From Aldehydirespirator sp963662645 (GTDB lineage Bacteria; Actinomycetota; Acidimicrobiia; Acidimicrobiales; Aldehydirespiratoraceae): DNA of 64,000 nucleotides. The notes beneath the pieces are model-generated. The model was not told where the DNA came from. It saw only the letters and a program-made list of their open reading frames with translations, and made no database searches. Below, piece by piece: positions 24,555 to 33,521 of the stretch (positions are counted from its first letter, which is position 1; the number at the start of each line of letters is the position of its first letter). The stretch is taken from contig OY759762.1 of assembly GCA_963662645.2 (NCBI GenBank), positions 2,480,001 to 2,544,000 on the forward strand. Direction: 5' to 3'. The translations under genes were made by a program, and so were the position numbers.

Positions 24555-25379
24555 ATGGGAAAGCGAATCGTCATCACCGGTAGCACCCGGGGGATCGGCA
24601 ACGGATTGGCCCGGGAGTTCCTGAAGCGGCGGTGCCGGGTGGCCATCAGCGGACGGTCGGCCGATCAGGTCGAGGCGATGGTGGCCGAGTTGGGCCAGTA
24701 CTACGGGGAGTCGAGGGTGTGCGGCGCGGCGTGCGATATCACCGATCCGGCGCAGCTTCAGGAACTGTGGGACTGCGCGGCCGAGGCCTTCGGCGCCGTC
24801 GACGTGTGGGTCAACAACGCGGGGATCAGCATCGAGCGCCTGCCGCTGTGGGAGCAGCGCGACCGCGACCTCGCCGCGGTGGTGAACACTAATGTCACCG
24901 GTGCGCTGCTGGCCAGCAAGACGGCCATCGCCAACATGCTTCAACAAGGTCACGGCCAGGTCTGGAACACCGAGGGATTCGGATCCGACGGGGCCACCCA
25001 GCCCGGCATGGCTGCCTACGGCGCCACTAAGCGGGCGGTCCGCTACCTGCAGCGGGCCCTGCGCAAGGACACCGCCGACACTCCCGTCCAGGTGTGCACG
25101 ATGTCGCCCGGCATCGTGGTCACCGAGTTGCTCACCGGTGACTACGACGTGACCTCGGAGGAGTTCGAGAGGGCCAAGCGGATCTTCAACATCCTGGCCG
25201 ACGACGTCCACACCGTGACTCCGTGGCTGGCCGACCACATGCTGGCGGCCGACAAGTCCGGGGCCAGGGTGGTGTGGCTCACTCGCCGCAAGGCCTTCGC
25301 CCGGTTCATGTCCGCCCCGTTCCGCAAGCGCGACCTCTTCGCACACCTGGAGCCGGCCGTGATCAGGGATCCGGAGTGA
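24555..25379 (+). CDS. Short-chain dehydrogenase resembling chlorophyll b reductase (NOL/NYC1)
   Basis: A 274-residue SDR. It has the cofactor motif TGSTRGIG (8-15), NNAG (87-90) and the catalytic set S144, Y155, K159. Beyond the general fold it matches the plant chlorophyll b reductase pattern: VNTNVTGALLASKTA, the QVWNTEGFGSDGATQPGMA segment (plant IFNMDGAGSGG), MSPGIVVTELLTGD (plant ASPGMVLTELLLSG) and a C-terminal GxGxRVVWLT-type stretch (plant GKAVNYLTPPR). NOL/NYC1 reduce the C7 formyl of chlorophyll b as the first step of its breakdown. Most SDRs lack these blocks. Whether it acts on chlorophyll is inferred. Confidence 0.68.
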   Translation: MGKRIVITGSTRGIGNGLAREFLKRRCRVAISGRSADQVEAMVAELGQYYGESRVCGAACDITDPAQLQELWDCAAEAFGAVDVWVNNAGISIERLPLWEQRDRDLAAVVNTNVTGALLASKTAIANMLQQGHGQVWNTEGFGSDGATQPGMAAYGATKRAVRYLQRALRKDTADTPVQVCTMSPGIVVTELLTGDYDVTSEEFERAKRIFNILADDVHTVTPWLADHMLAADKSGARVVWLTRRKAFARFMSAPFRKRDLFAHLEPAVIRDPE

Positions 25380-25423
25380 TCAAAGAGTTGGAATCCTGCA
25401 TGATCAGGGATCCGGCGTGATCA
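25361..25423. repeat. 41-bp-spaced duplication at convergent gene ends
   Basis: GATCAGGGATCCGG plus flanks occurs at 25361 and 25402. One copy codes for the end of the SDR (IRDPE), the other, read on the minus strand, for the end of the ABC fusion (LITPDP). Confidence 0.7.
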
Positions 25424-28244
25424 GACCGGACCCGGCTGCCGGGCCGAGACCGCTGCCGAGATAGCTGCGCACCACCGCAGGATCGGCCTGCACCTGGTCG
25501 GGTGCGCCCTCGGCTATCACCCGACCCACCTCTAGGGCGATCATGCGGTCGCAGACCGAGGTCAGCAGGGGCATGTCGTGCTCGATGACCACCAGGGTGA
25601 TCCCGTAGGCCTCGCGGACCTGAAAGATCACTTCGCCCAGGGCCTCGGTCTCGGCCTGGGCGATCCCGGCCGACGGCTCATCCATGAGCAGCAGGCGGGG
25701 GCGGAGCGCGACGTTGGCGGCCAGCTCCACGAGACGCCGGGTGCCGGTGGACAGCAGGCTGACCGGTTGATCGCCCACTGTGTTGAGGCCGAAGGCGGCC
25801 AGGGCCTTGTCGGCCTGGTCTTCGATGTCCCGCTCGGCCCGCGACCCGCCCAGCACGAAACTGCGGCCGGCCGCCGACCGGCAGGCGAGAAAGACGATCT
25901 CGCGGGGGGTCATGGTCGGGAACAGCGAGGCGTTCTGGAACGAGCGGACCAGCCCGAGCCGGCTGCGAGCCTCCGGCGACAGCCCGGTGATGTCGGCGCC
26001 CTCGAAGATCACCGAGCCTGCCTGCGGGCGCAGATACCCGCTGATCAGCTCGAACACGGTGGTCTTGCCGGCGCCGTTGGGTCCGATCAGCCCGAGTGTC
26101 TCGCCCGCCTGCACGCTGAACGACACGTCGTCGACCGCCTTCAGGTCGCCGAAGCGCCGCGCCAGGCTCCGCACCTCGAGCACCGTGCCGCCACCACCGT
26201 CGGCGCGACCCGACTCGGCCGCAGCTGCGGATGCTGGCGCGGGGGAGGCCGCAGCGTCGGTCCGCGAGACCTCGGCGATGTCGGGGTCGATGCCGTGCCG
26301 TCGCCGCGGCCGAGCGCCGCTGCGTTGAGATCTCCGCGGGGCCTCGGCCCTGTCCGGATCGATCCCGTGCAGCCGGGCGATCTGATCGATGAGGTTCTGG
26401 CGGGTAGTGGCCAGCAGGCCGTGGATGCCCCGAGGCTGCTCCAAGATCAGGATCAGCCATGCCGCGTTCAGGCCGGCCAGGGCCGACAGCTTCAGATCGA
26501 AGAACTCGCGGATGCCGATCAGGTAAGCAGCGCCGAGAAGGGGGCCGGTCAGCTCGGAGAGGCCCCCGATGACCGCCACCGCGACCACGTTGATGCTGTC
26601 GCTCGGGGAGAAGATGGCCCGGGTGACGAACGTGTTGTTCATCGCTAGCAACACCCCGCCGGCGCCCGCCACGAACCCGGCGAAGGCGTAGGCCCTCACC
26701 AGCAGGCGCCACGGGGCGATCTGCAGGACTCGGGCGGCCGCCTCGTTGTCGCGCACGGCCACCAGAGCGCGCCCGAACGACGACCGGCGCAGCACCGCGG
26801 CGATGGCCAGCACCACCAGGAACACGGCCAGGGCCACGTAGTAGAAGCCTCGCGAAGTGGACAGCTCGAAGCCGAGCACGCTGACCGGGCGCGACGAGAG
26901 GCCCGCGCCGAAGGCCCAGTCCTGTCGGAGCAGCCAGCTGAAGGTGGCCACCGCGAAGGCCAGGGTGGCCACGGCCAGCAGCAGACCCTGCATCCGCAGC
27001 GCGGGCAGTCCGACCGCGGCCGACACCGCCGCGCCGGTGGCGCCGCCGCACAACAGGCCCAGCGTGAGGCTGCCGGTGTCGGTGGCCACCCGCACACCGA
27101 CCACCGCGCCGATGGCCGCGAAGGCCACCTGGCCCAGCGACAGCTGCCCGGCGAGGCCGGTGAGGAAGCTCACCGAGATCCCGATGGTGGCGAAGGCGAT
27201 CACGGTGGACAGCAGGAAGGCGGACCGGTTGGTGATCCACACCGAGGCGAGCGCGGCCGCCACCGCGCCCGCGCCCCCCAGCACCCAGCCCAGATGCTGG
27301 ATCAGCCACACGCCCCGGTAGGCGTACGGCAGCCGGCGGCTCGGCGCCAGGCTGGCCCAGCGCTCGGTCTGCTCGCGGCCCGAGCGCACCCGCAGGGCCA
27401 CCCCGGCCAGGATGAGCAGGAACAGGGCCACCTCGAACCAGCCGGTGGAGTCGGGATTGGAGGCCAGGACCTGCTCGACGATGCCGATGCCCAGGCCGGC
27501 GGCGAGGGCCACCGGGAAGTTGGCGAACCGGGCCAGGGCGGCTACCGCCAGGCCGCGCACGATGAAGTCGGGGCCGAGGGCGTCGGGGGTGACCGTAGAC
27601 TGGTTGGGGAGGATGAGCATGGCCGCGAAGGCCGACAGGGCCCCGGCCAGAGCCCACGACAGCGCGGCCATGTGCCGGGGATCGACCCCGGCCAGGGTGG
27701 CTGCGTCGGCGTTGGCGGCCGCGCCCCGCACCGCCAGCCCGTACTTGCTGCGCTGGAGGAACAGGTACAGCCCGCCGACCACCACCGGCGACAGCCACAG
27801 CAAAGCGGTCGCCGACTGCGACACGAACACGGTCAGCTCGAACTGGGGGAACCCCGGCGGCTGGGGGAAGCTCCCGCCGCCGAGGCCGCCCTTGGCGAAC
27901 GACAGCGCCAGCAGCAGCAGCGCCTGGCCCGCGCCGAGCGTGGCCACCATCGACAGCACCTTGGGGGCGCCGGCCAGCTTGCTGGCCAGCATGGCCTCGA
28001 TGCCGGCCGCCAGCAGGCCGGCCGCGGCCAGCGCGCCGGCGAATCCCAGCCAGTAGGGCACGCCGTAGTCGTTGACCACCACCGACATGGCCGAAGCGGC
28101 CAGCAGGCCGGTGGCGCCGTGGGCGAAGTTGATGAAGCCGCTGGACCGGTAGGCCAGCACCAGGCCGATGCCCAGCAGCGCGTAGCCGATCCCGAAGATC
28201 GAGCCCAGCAGCAGCAGGGGGCCGGAGACGTCGAACCCGCCCAT
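25404..28244 (-). CDS. Fused branched-chain-amino-acid-type ABC transporter LivH-LivM-LivG
   Basis: A 946-residue polypeptide that joins what are normally three subunits. Residues about 1-300 are a LivH-type permease, about 310-640 a LivM-type permease (with the TGLAGQLSLGQVAFAAIGA hallmark), then a charged linker, and about 690-946 a LivG-type ATPase. The ATPase has Walker A GPNGAGKTT near 720, Walker B LLLMDEPSAG and an atypical signature LSTGTRR in place of LSGGQ. It is an inner-membrane importer for a hydrophobic or acidic solute; the ligand is set by the binding protein at 30269. ATG 28244 follows the LivF fusion by 7 bp. Confidence 0.88.
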   Translation of the reverse strand: MGGFDVSGPLLLLGSIFGIGYALLGIGLVLAYRSSGFINFAHGATGLLAASAMSVVVNDYGVPYWLGFAGALAAAGLLAAGIEAMLASKLAGAPKVLSMVATLGAGQALLLLALSFAKGGLGGGSFPQPPGFPQFELTVFVSQSATALLWLSPVVVGGLYLFLQRSKYGLAVRGAAANADAATLAGVDPRHMAALSWALAGALSAFAAMLILPNQSTVTPDALGPDFIVRGLAVAALARFANFPVALAAGLGIGIVEQVLASNPDSTGWFEVALFLLILAGVALRVRSGREQTERWASLAPSRRLPYAYRGVWLIQHLGWVLGGAGAVAAALASVWITNRSAFLLSTVIAFATIGISVSFLTGLAGQLSLGQVAFAAIGAVVGVRVATDTGSLTLGLLCGGATGAAVSAAVGLPALRMQGLLLAVATLAFAVATFSWLLRQDWAFGAGLSSRPVSVLGFELSTSRGFYYVALAVFLVVLAIAAVLRRSSFGRALVAVRDNEAAARVLQIAPWRLLVRAYAFAGFVAGAGGVLLAMNNTFVTRAIFSPSDSINVVAVAVIGGLSELTGPLLGAAYLIGIREFFDLKLSALAGLNAAWLILILEQPRGIHGLLATTRQNLIDQIARLHGIDPDRAEAPRRSQRSGARPRRRHGIDPDIAEVSRTDAAASPAPASAAAAESGRADGGGGTVLEVRSLARRFGDLKAVDDVSFSVQAGETLGLIGPNGAGKTTVFELISGYLRPQAGSVIFEGADITGLSPEARSRLGLVRSFQNASLFPTMTPREIVFLACRSAAGRSFVLGGSRAERDIEDQADKALAAFGLNTVGDQPVSLLSTGTRRLVELAANVALRPRLLLMDEPSAGIAQAETEALGEVIFQVREAYGITLVVIEHDMPLLTSVCDRMIALEVGRVIAEGAPDQVQADPAVVRSYLGSGLGPAAGSGLITPDP

Positions 28245-28251
28245 CGGTGCC

Positions 28252-30249
28252 TCAGCTGTCTTTCTCGTCGATGTGGAGGGCGTGGGCCAGGCCCTCCAGG
28301 TAGGCGGCCCGCAGCAGGTCGGGCCGGGCCCGCAACTCCTCGGCGGGGCCCGAGTAGCCGATCTCGCCCTTCTCCATGACGTAGGCGTGGTCCGCCACCG
28401 ACAGCGCCACACTCACCGACTGCTCCACCAGCAGCACCGCCGCGCCGCGCTCGGCTATGCGCCTGACGACGGGCAGCACGTCGGCGATCACGGTCGGCGC
28501 CAGGCCCAGCGAGAACTCGTCGATGAGCAGCAGGCGCGGCGGGGTGACGATGGCCTTGGCCAGCCCCAACATCTGCTTCTCGCCGCCCGACAGGGTGGCC
28601 GCCCGCTGGCGAGACCGCTCGGCCAGGCGGGGGAACAGCTCGTAGGCCTCGGCGATGCTCCGGGCGCGCTGGGCGCGGTCGAGGCCGTGGCCGAACAGGG
28701 TCAGGTTTTCGGCCACGGTCAGGGGTCCGACCACCGCGTCGGTCTCGACGACCTGGTGCAGCCCCATGCCCACCCTCCAGGTGGGTCGGGTCTTGGTGAT
28801 GTCGAGCCCCGCGTAGACGATGCGCCCCCCGATGGTCGGCTCCAGTCCCGAGACGGCCCGCAGCAGCGTGGTCTTGCCGGCCCCGTTGGTGCCCATCAGC
28901 GCCACGACAGCGCCCTCGTGCACGGTCAGGTCCACCCCGAACAGCACCTGCACCGATCCGTAGGACACCGACACCGCCTCCACCGACAGCAGCGGCGGTT
29001 CGGATACGACGGGGTACACCCTGCGGGGAACGGTGGTGGCCTTCGACACGGCCGCGACCGTCTCGGCGTCGCGGGCAGAATCGGCGAACCGGCGCACCGC
29101 CCAGCCCGCAACGATCAGGGGCAGGCCCAGCAGGCCGATCTTCCACTGGTCCGACCACGTTGCGATGACCCGGGCGTTGACAGCCGACGCAGCCAGCACG
29201 CCCAGGCCGGCCCACAGGACCTGCCGGGCCGCCACCGCCCTTCTGACCGCGGGCGCCAGCGCAGCGAAGACCGCCGCGTCCAACCCGGCCGCAGCCAGGG
29301 CGATCGCTCCGCCCGCCACGAACCAGCACGCCACCAGCCCGATGTACGTGAACGAGACGCCTCCCAGCAGCACTAGGACGCCGGCGACCAGGAGCTGGGT
29401 TCCGGCTGCGTCGGCCCGGCGGCTGCCGCCGAGCCGGTGAAGCCGGTGATACCAGGGGCCGAACGCGCTGATCAGCACGGCCGCCACCGCTCCGGCGGCC
29501 AGCACGGCGGCGTTCTGGGTGGCGCTGCGCTGCCATTCCCCCAGCAGCAGCGATTGGGCCGCGTCAGCCCCGCCGACCACGGCTCCGCCCACCGCGAAAG
29601 CGAAGCCGTACGAGCGGCGGGCCCAGGGCACGTCGATTCGGGCGACCGTGGGCTGCACCTCCTGGTCGGTGTCGTGAACCAGGGCGTGGCGACCTGCGAG
29701 CAGGGCGGCCACCAGGTTCAGCGCCCCGCTGATCCAGAGGATCGTGGTGTAAGCCATCGGGTGGAACACCAGGGCCACCAGCGGCCACGCCGCGCCGGCG
29801 GCCACTGCGGTCCAGTACCACGACAGCGTGCGAAACCGGTCGGCCTGTCGGGCGTCGGTGGCGAGCAGGAGGCGGTGGAGCACCAGGCCGGGCGCGGCCC
29901 CGACCGACAGCATCATCCCGGCGACGGTGAAGGTGGTGACGTCGGTCGTCCTCGCCATCAGGGCCGAGCCGGCCGAGGCCAGCAGCCCGGCCAGGGTCAG
30001 CAGGATCCCGGCCGGCAGCACGCTGCGCAGCCGGGGCACGGCCAGCGCGGCCGCGACCGCGGCCACACCGATCAGCGTCGCCTCCCCGACGACTGCGCCG
30101 AGCACGCCGAGGCGCTCGGCGATCTCCTCGCGGCGGAACAGCAGCACCGGCAGCGCCGAGGCCAGCGCAGTCCCCTGTACGGCGACGGCGACCAGCAGCC
30201 GGGGGTCGCCCGGCCGGCCTCGCTGCTCGCCCACCTCCTCCCCGCTCAT
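28252..30249 (-). CDS. MFS-like membrane domain fused to a LivF-type ABC ATPase
   Basis: A 665-residue protein. The first ~390 residues hold about ten to twelve hydrophobic segments arranged like a major facilitator. Residues about 425-665 are a LivF-type ATPase: Walker A GTNGAGKTT, signature LSGGEKQ, Walker B LLLIDEFSLGLAP. Fusion of an MFS-like domain to an ABC ATPase is unusual; the membrane part may dock the ATPase, sense substrate or carry a product. It should complete the LivHMG transporter encoded by the next gene. Confidence 0.82.
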   Translation of the reverse strand: MSGEEVGEQRGRPGDPRLLVAVAVQGTALASALPVLLFRREEIAERLGVLGAVVGEATLIGVAAVAAALAVPRLRSVLPAGILLTLAGLLASAGSALMARTTDVTTFTVAGMMLSVGAAPGLVLHRLLLATDARQADRFRTLSWYWTAVAAGAAWPLVALVFHPMAYTTILWISGALNLVAALLAGRHALVHDTDQEVQPTVARIDVPWARRSYGFAFAVGGAVVGGADAAQSLLLGEWQRSATQNAAVLAAGAVAAVLISAFGPWYHRLHRLGGSRRADAAGTQLLVAGVLVLLGGVSFTYIGLVACWFVAGGAIALAAAGLDAAVFAALAPAVRRAVAARQVLWAGLGVLAASAVNARVIATWSDQWKIGLLGLPLIVAGWAVRRFADSARDAETVAAVSKATTVPRRVYPVVSEPPLLSVEAVSVSYGSVQVLFGVDLTVHEGAVVALMGTNGAGKTTLLRAVSGLEPTIGGRIVYAGLDITKTRPTWRVGMGLHQVVETDAVVGPLTVAENLTLFGHGLDRAQRARSIAEAYELFPRLAERSRQRAATLSGGEKQMLGLAKAIVTPPRLLLIDEFSLGLAPTVIADVLPVVRRIAERGAAVLLVEQSVSVALSVADHAYVMEKGEIGYSGPAEELRARPDLLRAAYLEGLAHALHIDEKDS

Positions 30250-30268
30250 AGTGGTGTCGGTCAGCCGC

Positions 30269-31771
30269 TCACTCGTCGAAGTCCGCGGGCTTGCCGGTCA
30301 GCACCATGCACTCGCAGCCGGGGTCGAACCTGAAGCGCCGGTACAGGTCCCCGCCGGCGTAGCTGCCCTCGGTGAACTCCACCCCGTACACCGAGGCCGC
30401 CTCGAAGCCGTCGCCCAGCTGCCAGACCGCCTCGGTGACACCCGCCGCGCTCACCTCGGTGAGGTGGGGCGAGGCGTCCCGCAGCAGGCGGAACACGTCG
30501 CAGAACAGCAGCCCGGTGCGGATGTTGGTCCGCACGGTGAACTCCAGCCCGGCCGCGGTGAAGATGTCGGCGCATTCCTGCTCGGCCGCCGACGCCGGGA
30601 ACTCGAGCTGGTCGTCGTCTATGTCGTAGCCCGGGAGCACGCTGATGCCGCTGGCCCCACCCATCATCTCGGGGTAGTTGAACGCGTTGAAGTCGGGGGC
30701 GTCGTAGCTGGTCAGCGCGTACTCGGGCGCGAAGTTCTGGGTGATGCTGGTGTTGATGAACCACGACACCAGCCGGGATCCGCCGATGGCCACCACCTTG
30801 TCCACGCCCGCCTCCCGGAAGTTGATGATGGCCTGGAGCTGGTCGTTGTCGAACGACCGGCTGTCGGTGGGGTCGATCTTGTTGTAGGAGGCCACCTCCA
30901 CGCCGGCAGCCTCCAGCCGGGGGGCGAACTGCTGGTCGTACACCCGCTCGCTGAGCTCGGAGTCGATGGCGATGACTCCCAGCGTGCCGCCGGAGAACCA
31001 GCCCTCCTCGATGAGCGAGGCGGCCAGGCCGCCCACCAGGTCGTCATAGGAGGGCAGCAGGGGCGACCAGTAGTAGGGGGCCAGCTCCTCGAAACCGGCG
31101 TTGTCCACGGGGTACAGCGTGGCGTCGAACATCAGCGTGTTGGCGTTGCGGTAGCAGGGTCGGGCGTTCTCCTGGAACTGCCCCGTCAGCACCACCGCGA
31201 AGGCCTGGTCGTCCTGGGTGATCTTGTTGCAGAGGGCCTCCTCGGCCACGGGGCCGTCGGTGATGGCGTTGAACACGGTGACCTTGGCCTCGATCTGGCG
31301 GCCGGCGAAGCCTCCCGCCGCGTTGAAGTGGTCGACCAGCGCCTCGACCTGTGCCTCGCGGTCGCCCTCGTCGGGCACCTCCCACCCGAACGCTTGGGCC
31401 ACCATCGACGTGTCGGTGATGATGATCGAGATCGTCACCGTGTCGTCGGTGACCCCGGGCGCATCCGGTCCCGCCGGCACCGGACCTCGACTCTCCTCGA
31501 CCGGTGCCTCGTCGGGGGCTTCCTCCGGAGCCTGGGTCTCTGCCGGCTCGTCACCGGCCTCCTCCGGGGCTTGAGCTTCCGCTGGTTCGCTCGCGGACGG
31601 CTCTTCGGGGGTCTGGGTGTCCGCCGGCTCGCTGCCGGAGGCCGCGCCCTCGTCGGGGGCCTCGGCCTGCGCCCCGGCGGACGCGTCGGCCGGGCCCTCC
31701 TCCACCGGCTCGGAGCAGGCAGCGATCAGGGTCGCTGCCGCCAGCAGCAGACCGATGGTGCGGAGGCGCAT
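30269..31771 (-). CDS. LivK-type (type I) ABC substrate-binding lipoprotein
   Basis: A 500-residue lipoprotein. Signal peptide MRLRTIGLLLAAATLIAAC ends in a lipobox Cys (C19). An Ala/Glu/Pro-rich spacer (about 20-105) carries repeats of the type EPAETQAPEEA. A periplasmic-binding-protein type I domain (about 110-500) follows, with VTISIIITD and the ADIFTAAG segment. ATG 31771 is chosen for the clean signal peptide; in-frame ATGs reach up to 31924. It delivers ligand to the fused Liv transporter encoded directly downstream. Confidence 0.83.
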   Translation of the reverse strand: MRLRTIGLLLAAATLIAACSEPVEEGPADASAGAQAEAPDEGAASGSEPADTQTPEEPSASEPAEAQAPEEAGDEPAETQAPEEAPDEAPVEESRGPVPAGPDAPGVTDDTVTISIIITDTSMVAQAFGWEVPDEGDREAQVEALVDHFNAAGGFAGRQIEAKVTVFNAITDGPVAEEALCNKITQDDQAFAVVLTGQFQENARPCYRNANTLMFDATLYPVDNAGFEELAPYYWSPLLPSYDDLVGGLAASLIEEGWFSGGTLGVIAIDSELSERVYDQQFAPRLEAAGVEVASYNKIDPTDSRSFDNDQLQAIINFREAGVDKVVAIGGSRLVSWFINTSITQNFAPEYALTSYDAPDFNAFNYPEMMGGASGISVLPGYDIDDDQLEFPASAAEQECADIFTAAGLEFTVRTNIRTGLLFCDVFRLLRDASPHLTEVSAAGVTEAVWQLGDGFEAASVYGVEFTEGSYAGGDLYRRFRFDPGCECMVLTGKPADFDE

Positions 31772-31923
31772 CGCGGGAGGGTGCATGATGGCCGGGCGCA
31801 TCGCGCGCAGGCACATCGTGGGCAGACGCGTCCGCCGCCGGCGTCGGTCTGGCCGCCAGTGGCCGGACCGCAGTCCTGCAACCGGATGAGACGGGTGGGA
31901 GTGCTGGTGGGCGGGAGCGATCA

Positions 31924-32223
31924 TCAGAGCCCTTTCGTTGCGGGGCTGGCCGGCGCGGCCGCGGCGGGATCGTGGGGTCGGGGGCGGGTGATGCCGGCGG
32001 CTCCGACAGCCGAGCGGTAGGCGGCCCGGCGCCGGCTGAGCGCGCCCTGGGTGAAGTAGGCCGCCAGCGCCAGGACGGCCAGCACGGCCGCGGTCTGACC
32101 CCAGCGGCCCAGGTCCAGCCACCAGGTGCCGATGTGGTGGAGCGCTTCGTCGTTCATGCCGGTCAGGTAGCCGAACGCGCCAACGCCGGCGAAGAACCAA
32201 GGGCGCGACCAGAGCCGGTTCAC
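31924..32223 (-). CDS. Small membrane protein, unknown function
   Basis: A 99-residue protein starting at GTG 32223, which overlaps the acyl-CoA-dehydrogenase stop by 4 bp. Two hydrophobic segments (about residues 8-22 and 42-58) flank a short loop, then a basic, Ala/Pro-rich tail. No recognised domain. Translational coupling argues that it is a real gene and works with the transporter or oxidase. Confidence 0.55.
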   Translation of the reverse strand: MNRLWSRPWFFAGVGAFGYLTGMNDEALHHIGTWWLDLGRWGQTAAVLAVLALAAYFTQGALSRRRAAYRSAVGAAGITRPRPHDPAAAAPASPATKGL

Positions 32224-33521
32224 CGCTTGCCCCCGGCGGTGCCGAACTGGTCTCCCTCGGCCCCGAACACCAGGTAGGCGGCGGCCTCGAGGCGCCCCCG
32301 CTCGGGCGGGAAGCCCTGCACCAGTCCCATCGAGATGTCGCGCAGTCCCCGGGACACCGACCCGGACATCCCGGTGTTGCCGGTGCCGCAGGCCTTGAGC
32401 GCACACAAGGCCACCTGGAAGCAGTTCTCTGCGATCTCGCCCTTGGCGATCCGCCAGTTGGCAACCACGTCGCCCTTGGGGATCGGCGCGGGATCGGCGG
32501 TCTCCAGCAGGATCTGGCGGCGGGCCCAGATGTAGGCGGCGTCCAGATGGGCCCGCATCTGGCCGATGAGCTGGCGGTGCAGGTCGCCGCCGGCGATGGG
32601 CTCGTCGGTGCCGTGGTAGGTCGTGGAGGTGAGATAGTCCAGAGCGAAGTCGTACACCGCCTGCGCGGCCCCCAGATACACCGACGACAGGGCCACCTGG
32701 TTGCCGACGAAGCTGCCCCGGCTCACCTGCGTCATCTTCACGAACGTTCCCGGCACGGTCAGCGCATTCTCATCGGGAACGAAGGCGTTCTCAAGCACGA
32801 TGCCGTGGGTGGCGGTGGCCCGCATCCCGATGGCGTCCCACTTCGCCCGCTCGCTAACCCCTGGGGTGTCGCGGGGGATCAGGAACATCGCCAGCGACTC
32901 GGCCGTCTCGCCGCCCGCGAGCTTGGCCGTGACCAGGTAGTCGTCAGCCACGCCGGTGGAGCAGCCGAAGGACTTGACACCGTTGATCAGCCACCCGCCT
33001 TCGGTGCGGGACGCCTCGGTGGTGATGGTTATGGCGGCGTGCTTGGACCTCACCGACTCGCTGGCGAAGTTGGCCACCCAGCGGCCGTGGGTGCCCATCC
33101 GCCGCAGCACTCGCTCGCCGAACGAGCGGACGACGGGAACCTCCTCGGGGGCGAACAGCCCCGCCTCGATGGCAGCCAGCGGGAGCAACCCCCGGGACGA
33201 GCCGCTGCACTGGAAGTAGTACGCGAGCGCGGTGGACGGGCAGGCGGTGGCCATGGCGAAGGTGGCCGCGGCCAGGTCTCGCAGTCCGCCGCCCAGGCCC
33301 CCGTAGTCCACCGGCACGGTGACGCCCAGCAGGCCGGCCTCGGAGATCGTGCGGACGTGCTCCAGGGGGAACTCGCCGATCCGGTCGGCCTCCTCGGCCC
33401 GGTCGGCCAGTGCGGGCAGCACCCGGTCGACCCGCAGGGCCCGGGCCCGCTCGGCCTCGGACATGTCCTCCACCAGCAGTTCGCCGGTGGCCCGGTCAGG
33501 GTCTTGCCCGATCGACTGCAT
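32220..33521 (-). CDS. Acyl-CoA dehydrogenase-family flavoprotein
   Basis: A 433-residue FAD protein with N-terminal helical, middle beta and C-terminal helical domains of the acyl-CoA dehydrogenase fold (LGVTVPVDYGGLGGGL; GWLINGVKSFGCSTG; IGMRATATHGIVLENAFVP). The catalytic Glu of classical dehydrogenases is not obvious, and the pattern is also that of flavin monooxygenases of this fold (DszC/HpaB-like group D). Its stop-start contact with the upstream lipoprotein gene (TGAATG) puts it in the transporter operon. Confidence 0.75.
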   Translation of the reverse strand: MQSIGQDPDRATGELLVEDMSEAERARALRVDRVLPALADRAEEADRIGEFPLEHVRTISEAGLLGVTVPVDYGGLGGGLRDLAAATFAMATACPSTALAYYFQCSGSSRGLLPLAAIEAGLFAPEEVPVVRSFGERVLRRMGTHGRWVANFASESVRSKHAAITITTEASRTEGGWLINGVKSFGCSTGVADDYLVTAKLAGGETAESLAMFLIPRDTPGVSERAKWDAIGMRATATHGIVLENAFVPDENALTVPGTFVKMTQVSRGSFVGNQVALSSVYLGAAQAVYDFALDYLTSTTYHGTDEPIAGGDLHRQLIGQMRAHLDAAYIWARRQILLETADPAPIPKGDVVANWRIAKGEIAENCFQVALCALKACGTGNTGMSGSVSRGLRDISMGLVQGFPPERGRLEAAAYLVFGAEGDQFGTAGGKR

